Source: Begonia masoniana (Eukaryota > Streptophyta > Magnoliopsida > Cucurbitales > Begoniaceae). Taken from it: a stretch of 64,000 nucleotides of DNA. Position numbers and translations under genes: made by a program. Location: assembly GCA_022432975.1 (NCBI GenBank), contig CM039509.1, positions 15,828,482 through 15,892,481 of the forward strand, in the 5' to 3' direction. How positions within the stretch are numbered: position 1 is the first letter of the stretch; each line of letters opens with the position of its first letter. Positions 57,772-64,000 of the stretch are shown piece after piece. The notes below the pieces were generated by a model that did not search any database, was not told the origin of the DNA, and saw nothing but the letters and a program-made list of their open reading frames with translations.

Positions 57772-59036
57772 TGACGTGGCTCAGGTTGAAATTAAAAGAA
57801 AAATTAGTAAAGTCCCAAATTTTTTATCATCTCTCTACTTATTACGTGTTTTCTTTTTGTAGGAATATTTTTTAGGAAGGAATGCATTTGGGAGCACATG
57901 GAAGGATTCACCATTCGGCCCATGGGAATTTGTCTTCCCGGCCCAATAATTTGTAATTTTTATTTTCGAACTTATTTGTCATACATTCGCCTTCATTGTA
58001 AGGATTTTATAATTGCATTTCATGCATTAGATTGTGTGGTTAGGGTTAGATGTATGGTGGTGGATTATGGGTTGAAGAAATTCAACCAATTATTCAAAGA
58101 AAAAAAGGCCTTCACAAGATAAAGCCCAAAGGAAGCCATGGCCCAAAGAAGAACCCACATTTAAAGGTATGATTTTGCAAGTACAAGAGTTAGTGGCAAC
58201 ATGGATTGATGATGTGGCAAGATTCCCTCCATTGATCCATTTAGGCATGACATTCATCTCCTCCCTAGGATGTGTGCTTGTTTGCCTTGATCTTGGCCAT
58301 CCATCCTTTTTCATCCAAGGGCCACTGTTCATTCATCCTTATGGAAACCCTAATCATCAACCCTAGGATTTTCTATTTAAGCATAGGATTGGTGTTTGTA
58401 ATCAATTTTTTGCCATTTTATAAAATTTCTATTTCTCTCTCAAAGGTGGTTAGCCTTAGGAGTTTTTCTTTGGTTCTTTGAACCAAGTGAAGTAGCCCTC
58501 TATTATTAATCTAGCTTTGGGTTGCTAGATTAATTCTTATCTTTTCCCTCACATTTTTCATTGGGATTAGGATTGATGATGAAAACCTAGGCCCTAGGTG
58601 GTCGATTTTCTTCAGAAATTCATTTATCCGAGAGCTTAAACCGTAAGATCGCTCTACGGATCCACCAAAGGTATTTCTATTATTTTCATTTCCACAACAC
58701 TTCCACACACACTCTCACCTTTAATTTTCAGCCATCAAACTCACACACTCCACCTTTATTTTCTTGTCATTTATTTCTTGTTATTTTCATTCATCTCTTC
58801 ACCCTTTCACACACTCTTTCTCTTCATCTTTTATTTTATTTTTCTTCACATTTCATGCCTTCATAATGCATCTCATTTTCGGCCATCTCACATCCATATC
58901 ACATTCATGCATTTTAATTATATTTCTTGCCTTTTCCTTTCATTAATTTCGGCCATAGCACAACCACACACCGAGCACACATCCTTGAATATTTTGTGGG
59001 TTTGAACACAACCTTTTTCTAAGGGATTTTATGTCA
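57772..59036. mobile_element. Solo LTR (1265 bp) in the Copia linker, TSD ttgag
   Basis: Starts TGACGTGGCTCAGG, ends GGGATTTTATGTCA, flanked by exact ttgag (57767-57771 and 59037-59041). Its removal restores the Copia reading frame. A tctatttaagc TATA-like box and a pyrimidine-rich tract near 58370-58450 suggest plus orientation, but I cannot be sure. Confidence 0.8.
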
Positions 59037-59041
59037 TTGAG

Positions 59042-59290
59042 TTTACTAAAATGTTTCTTTATTCGATGACCACGACCAATTTCATGTTGAACATTTTCTT
59101 CATTGGTCACTGCCTCTCCAGTATTTGACATTGCACCAACACCAAGTTGCTGGACAACTTCTAAGTCACCACCCACAGGTGGGGTGACATGTTGAGCAGC
59201 CCCGTTATCGATTTCTCCTGCCACTGTCAAGTGTTCATCACTCCCCCTCGCTAAGGGAGTATCCTGAAAATAAGTCATAGTGTCATAGTA
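59042..59290 (-). pseudogene. Copia pre-RT linker region
   Basis: Minus strand: MTYFQDTPLARGSDEHLTVA and a hydrophilic linker, then GRGHRIKKHFSKL. Removing the 1265-bp solo LTR joins HFSKL directly to KGFIINTV at 57766. Confidence 0.8.
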
Positions 59291-59329
59291 CTACTTATTT
59301 TCGAACACATTGTTAGTATTATGCAAAGA

Positions 59330-60400
59330 GACGTTATTGGCAAAAGAAAATTGTTGTTCACAAAAAACAACAATTGTACTGTGTAAGTAAACTGGAATTT
59401 AAATGAAACCATTTGTGACCCCTCTAGCCTTTCCTAGAAACTTACTTGGAGGGGTCACAAATGGTCCAACTTAAATTTCAGTCTCTTAGACAGAACTTAC
59501 TTACACAGTATAATTAAACCACTAAATAAGCAGTACGAGAAAATGATAACAGATGCATTACTAAACTTCAAAAAATATAATATTAACTTAAATAAAATTT
59601 ATATTAAATAAATTAATAAACTTATATTAAAATGTACATTATTAAAGAATGTAATATAATTCAAGTACATAAAATTTACAGACGAGAATACAATGAAAAA
59701 AAAAGTAATATTAAAAGTTAAAAATAAGATAATATTAAAAAAAAATGAAGATACGATAGAAACAAGAAAATAAAATATCTTAAATTTTTTAACTACCTTA
59801 TGAAAGAAAATTACAAATATTTACAGGAGATAGATTAAAATTTAAAATTATATAAAAAAAACTTATAATTCATACCTCACTGAATTGCCGATTAACCGAA
59901 AGCAATATCGCTGGAGGAAGAAAGCATTCAAGAAGAAGAGAAGAGAGGAGAGGAGTTATGATTTTGGAAGAGGGAGGGTGGGAGTTAGACCGGCCGTCCC
60001 TTCCATATGGGACAAAGACTCGTGACTTTAGTCGGGTCTTTGTTCAGCGAGAAGGGACAGCCAGTCTGATCAGACCAGCCGTCCATTCTACTATGGCCAA
60101 ACTGCCAGGACTCTAAAGTCACGGCGTTTAGTGAGAAGGGACGACCGGTCTAATTAGACCGGCCGTCCCTTCTAAAAGGGTTGAGAAGGGACGACCCTTC
60201 TACTTGGACCGGCCGTCTCTTCTCACTAAACGACAAAAAATTGAGAAGGCACGACCGGTCCAAGTAGAAGCGCCATCCTCCAAAGGTTGTTTTGTCTACT
60301 TTCGATAGTTGAAGATTTTTCTCGATAAATAGTAAACTTTGAGGATAAGGGTAAAGGTGACCAATACTTGAGGAGTTAAAAAAAAAAAAAAAAACCCACA
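59330..60400. mobile_element. Mutator-like derivative related to the 3.3-kb element
   Basis: ggaggggtcacaaatggtcc, aattaaaccactaaataa and gataacagatgca match 15596-15715. GC-rich gaccggccgtccctt and ctcgtgactttagtcgggtc repeats at 59990-60290 parallel 16140-16310. The left terminal repeat is missing and no 9-bp duplication was found. It lies in the Copia element between two copies of a linker fragment. Confidence 0.6.
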
Positions 60401-60619
60401 TGTATATTTTTTACCCACTTAAAGATCACGGTGAGTCCATGTCATCAAGATAATCAAACAAGATACTAAGTTGTTGTTGATTTAGGGTGTAAAATTTAAA
60501 AGTATCATTATTTTGGGTGATAATATTCGTTGTTGCTTGGTAAAAATAAGATGTAAACTAAATACATCGAATTGTACAAATTTCAACGTTAATTTGGAAT
60601 TATGTAATGATACTTGAAT

Positions 60620-60990
60620 AATTCAAATAGGTAAATAGTTTTATTTATATTCGATTGGTAATAAAAGTTTAAAAGGTGAAAGGTGCGTGGTTGGTCTTTA
60701 ATGACAATCCACCTAATCCAACTCACGGTTCAGAAAGAAAAGAGAATTCAATAAAAGATGTAATGCTTCCCACCTTTGCCACGTTGCATATGTCCCCAAA
60801 TGGATCAACAACATTCGTCCCCATCTGATTGGACTGTTGGGTTATGACAGTGATAAATAAATAAATAGTGATTCTTTCGATTTACCTGATAAATCATATA
60901 ATTATTTATTTAACCGCTAAGTATTACACATACTAGATTTTAAATCCACGTCCGGTCAGGTTTTACATATTTTTTTAGTCTGGTTCATAA
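60620..60990. repeat. Duplicated segment, copy B (empty site)
   Basis: Uninterrupted homologue of 42220-42447 plus 43462-43600. At the insertion point it reads gataaataaataaatag, one copy of the 9-bp target, which confirms the insertion in copy A. Small differences include an extra cctaatccaa stretch. Confidence 0.75.
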
Positions 60991-61235
60991 GAAAAAATCT
61001 AATTAAAAAATAATCTAATTAAAAAAATATAAATAGGTTCAAAGCAATAAATACATGAATCAATTTACTTACCGATAGAGAAGAATAGAAATATAGAATA
61101 AATTAAAAAGACTGCACGAGAGAGCAGAGTCACGAGTCAAAGAAATATGTTCTACAGATAGGAAAAAACAAAATTGCTACTAAACAAATTGAGCGAGATT
61201 ATATTTTTTTTTATTTGCACATCTAAACTAAGTAA

Positions 61236-61503
61236 GGACCTCTTCTGCCACCGTCAAGTGTTCATCACTCTCCCTCGCTAAGGGAGTATCTTCAAAATAA
61301 ATTATACTGTCATAGTGTCGACACAAGAGATTTGATGAATAATACCATTTTCAACATAAAATCGATGAATACATGTAAATTCTTTTCTATTATCACTACG
61401 TAGAATTTTAATATGATTATCAAATTGAGTTTTAACCATTTTACAAAAATCCTGAATAAACTAAGACACCTCAGATTTTGTAGACATCAAATAAACTCAT
61501 TCA
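61236..61503 (-). pseudogene. Copia integrase remnant next to the primer-binding site
   Basis: Minus strand: FCKMVKTQFDNHIKILRSDN and a few more integrase-core residues, then a jump to the DTPLAR linker (61236-61313), which is duplicated at about 59217-59289. Gag, protease and most integrase have been deleted between the primer-binding site and this fragment. Confidence 0.7.
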
Positions 61504-61515
61504 GCTCTAATACCA

Positions 61516-61670
61516 TGGAGAGATTTTTTCTCATTTTTTCTATTATTTGGCCGTAGCCTTTTATATATATATATAAGGTAATGATGTTTCTTGTTCAGCA
61601 AGAGATATAACACAACTAATAGTTCATCATAAGATGTCTAGTCTAGAGATAATTATTTACAAAGATAATA
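61516..61670 (-). repeat. Copia 5' LTR (155 bp), uninterrupted
   Basis: Runs from the primer-binding site to the gcctc target duplication. It contains the single-copy ttggccgt that became the 8-bp hAT duplication in the partner LTR. Confidence 0.85.
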
Positions 61671-61675
61671 GCCTC

Positions 61676-62262
61676 CGACCACCGCGAGCTCTCTAGACTC
61701 GGCCAAATTCTCCAAGGAAGAAGAATTGCGACTTCGTTCGACTCCACGCTCTACCGTTGAATTTTCTCTCAGTTGAATTCTTCTTCGCGTAGACAGACTC
61801 CTCTCGGCCTTCCATCGACAATCATCTTCACATTGTAAAGCTTCTCTCCCTTTCTTTCTATCTCTCTCTATCTTTCCTCCTCTGTCTGTCTCTCACTCGC
61901 TCTCTCGACAGAACTCAACGCAGACAAAAGAAAGAGGAAGAAAGACCAGCAATTTAGAACCAGACCAGCCAGCAACTGATCCGGGACACACCAGCAACCT
62001 GGGACACACTAGCAACCTGAACCGGTCCAATTAAGCCGAACCAGTCTGATCAACCCAAACTCGTCCCTGTCAAACCGAATATTTTTGAATCGTAAAGGAC
62101 TCCCAAATCAATCCGAAATCCAACGTTAGGATTTTATTGGTAAGGAATTCCTACCCTTATTACTTTCAAAATGATTATTATATGATGAAAGAATAAATTT
62201 AAACCTCATTAATTTTTAGACAAAGAAAATCAATTCAACGCTCAAGAAAAGTACTTAAAACC

Positions 62263-62316
<54 letters not shown>

Positions 62317-63600
62317 AAATCCAAGTAAGTAAAATACTAAGTTTTCAATATTTTGACCGTAAGCCCTATATCATGAAACATTTATTAAATTATTTCCTTT
62401 AAAGTATTTCATTATTCAATTATGGTTTGATTTGGACAAGCATGTATAGACATTTGATATATGAACGTAGAAATATAAAAATGTTAGGACATAATGTATG
62501 CGAGTATGAAATACATGAAAACGAATGAAATTGACAAAAAACATAAGAAGACTAATGAGAGCCTGAATGCATGAGATGACTAATGAAAGTTTGAATGCAT
62601 AGTTATAAATTGAGATGACTGATGTAACTTTATGAAGGTGAAAAATCACTATTTTCTGAAAGCCTGAACGTATGGTAAAGATTGAAAAATGAGTTTCATC
62701 AAGTATGTAACTTTTAAAGCATAGAATTGGATAATGTATGTAATTAAAATCACATGCACATGTGTTTACTTGCTGAGTTTATCTCACGTATTAATTTTGT
62801 AATGTATGTGAATTTTTATCTAAGGATGAACTAACGTTGATCGAGAATTTTTCAGAGGCGAGTAAGCATACAGAGGAATATATTGTCGATAGTTCTGAAT
62901 AATAATTAAAAATTATGATTTTATATTGTTTAAAAAGATATTTCACATTTAATTTCAATTTGATTTTAGTTTGAATAATTTATTTCATTAGTTGTTGAAT
63001 TTTTTAATTTACTACGTTATTGTTTTAAAATTAATAAATATGATTTTATTTAATGTATGTTTTGTATTGAAATTTTTTAAATATTTATTGATAGTTGTTT
63101 CAAACCTTTCACGTAATAAATAATTTTTGTTATTTTTAAAGATTTTGAATTAAGAAAATTTGAATTTTGTAAGTATCTAATCCATCTTAATTTGCAAATG
63201 GTGAAAATTTTAGGGTTTTAAGTTGATAAAAAAAAAAAAATGGCACTCTCTCTCTCTTTCTCGCTAAAGGGATGACAAAATAAACCAGCAAAACAGAAAA
63301 CAAAATCAACATATTTAAGGCGCAAAAAAATCACCAATGGCAGAGAGCAAGATAGTTGAGAACTAATACGGAACAACCCATATCCCAAAATCCAACCGAT
63401 AAAGAAAAAAAAAATAACAAGAAATTAAATCCTAAATGATACACATACTAACAACAAAATGAAGAACATTAACGCGAATCAGAGAACTCTGTGGACAACA
63501 GGAAAAACAAAAAAAAATACTCACCCAATAAATCGTTCTGAGTGACTACCCCAACAACTAAACCAAGAATCCAGCCCGCACAACAACCCATCGACGAAAT
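61676..63600. other. Right flank of the Copia element: LTR-like sequence, no gene recognised
   Basis: A pyrimidine-rich leader-like stretch (61840-61930), tandem cctgggacacac/ctagcaacctg units near 61980-62010 and a (TC)n tract. At 62820-62900 a block resembles the layout of the large LTRs in this window. It may be an older LTR into which Copia inserted. Not proven. Confidence 0.35.
62266..62315 (+). repeat. (TC)25 microsatellite
   Basis: Uninterrupted alternating t and c over 50 bp. Confidence 0.98.
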
Positions 63601-63613
63601 ACAGATAATCCAG

Positions 63614-63805
63614 CTCGCACGACACTCGAAGGTAGAAATCTGTGAAACAAACGTGGAGAACTTAAAATGTTTGAGACAGACGACGGAACAAAAAAAAAAA
63701 AAACTGACCTCGCACGACACTCGAAGGTAGAAATCTGTGAAACAAACGTGGAGAACTTAAAATGTTTGAGACAGACGACGGAACAAAAAAAAAAAAACTG
63801 ACCTT
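63614..63805. repeat. Tandem duplication, 95-bp unit
   Basis: Two nearly identical units starting ctcgcacgacactcgaaggt, differing mainly in the length of an A run (T run on the minus strand). On the minus strand each unit reads gtcagt..T-run..tttcacag followed by a 26-nt block, so the duplication boundaries look like splice sites. Confidence 0.85.
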
Positions 63806-64000
63806 TCGAACAGAACAAAACACAAGAAACCAGGAGGAAGAGAGGAAAATGAAAAGAGAAACGGTGCGTACATAGAACTGGAGGAAATTCATCATAACCA
63901 CTCTGCAAATATCAAATTCACATTCTGACAGAAAAGAAACATCACTTGCGAGAAGAGTTTATATATATATTTCCCATAGAAAATAGGGAATCGTTGTTAA

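Larger units (their letters stand above)
44879..61670 (-). mobile_element. Degenerate Copia retrotransposon, interrupted by later insertions
   Basis: Flanked by exact gcctc (44874-44878 and 61671-61675). The 5' LTR is 61516-61670 and the 3' LTR is 44879-46169, of which about 166 bp is original. The primer-binding site is tggtattagagc on the minus strand at 61515-61504. The polypurine tract is about 46182-46170. LTR ends on the minus strand are TA...CA. Gag, protease and most integrase are missing. Fragments of integrase, the pre-RT linker, reverse transcriptase and RNase H remain, split by insertions. Confidence 0.85.

Noticed and set aside
63469..63908. Hydrophobic minus-strand frames as a secreted or membrane protein gene
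   Set aside because: The frames depend on T runs and a tandem duplication. No family recognised and no clear continuation, so kept only as a splice-like oddity.
1..64000. tRNA, rRNA or CRISPR features
   Set aside because: No cloverleaf with A and B boxes, no rRNA core sequence and no regularly spaced repeat array was seen. A tRNA scan would settle the first point.

Overview
The window is nuclear DNA from a flowering plant, probably a eudicot. It is AT-rich, has one long spliced gene with GT-AG introns, and is packed with plant transposon families (Copia, large solo LTRs, hAT, Mutator-like, LINE). I cannot name the species. Nothing bacterial, organellar or CRISPR-like is present.

Left two thirds (1766-40941, minus strand): one gene, the extramitochondrial phosphatidylserine decarboxylase of the PSD2/PSD3 type. 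I reconstructed 21 coding exons by hand. They join without a frame break into a 658-residue protein: a possible N-myristoylation start, a C2 domain, two EF-hands, a small Cys/His cluster and the pyruvoyl decarboxylase domain ending in GGST. The coding sequence (1977 nt) is spread over about 39.2 kb because the introns have absorbed transposons. These are a 2.0-kb and a 2.6-kb solo LTR, two Mutator-like inverted-repeat elements with 9-bp target duplications, a hAT element, LINE zinc-binding fragments and Copia relics. Two introns appear to start with GC instead of GT, and exon 3 is only 25 nt.

Right third (about 41-64 kb): gene-poor DNA upstream of PSD. It holds a truncated Mutator-like element at the promoter, a 1005-bp near-perfect palindrome with a 9-bp target duplication, and one gutted Copia element (44879-61670, minus strand, target duplication gcctc). 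Later insertions interrupt that Copia element. A hAT element lies in one of its LTRs. A 2.6-kb solo LTR splits its reverse transcriptase and itself carries three further solo LTRs. Another 1.27-kb solo LTR lies upstream of the reverse transcriptase, and a Mutator-like derivative sits near the integrase remnant. The window ends in low-complexity DNA with a (TC)n tract and a 95-bp tandem duplication.

Biologically there is one working host gene (phosphatidylserine to phosphatidylethanolamine, probably calcium-regulated at a membrane). The rest is a layered record of transposition in which target-site duplications and sister empty sites give the order of events.
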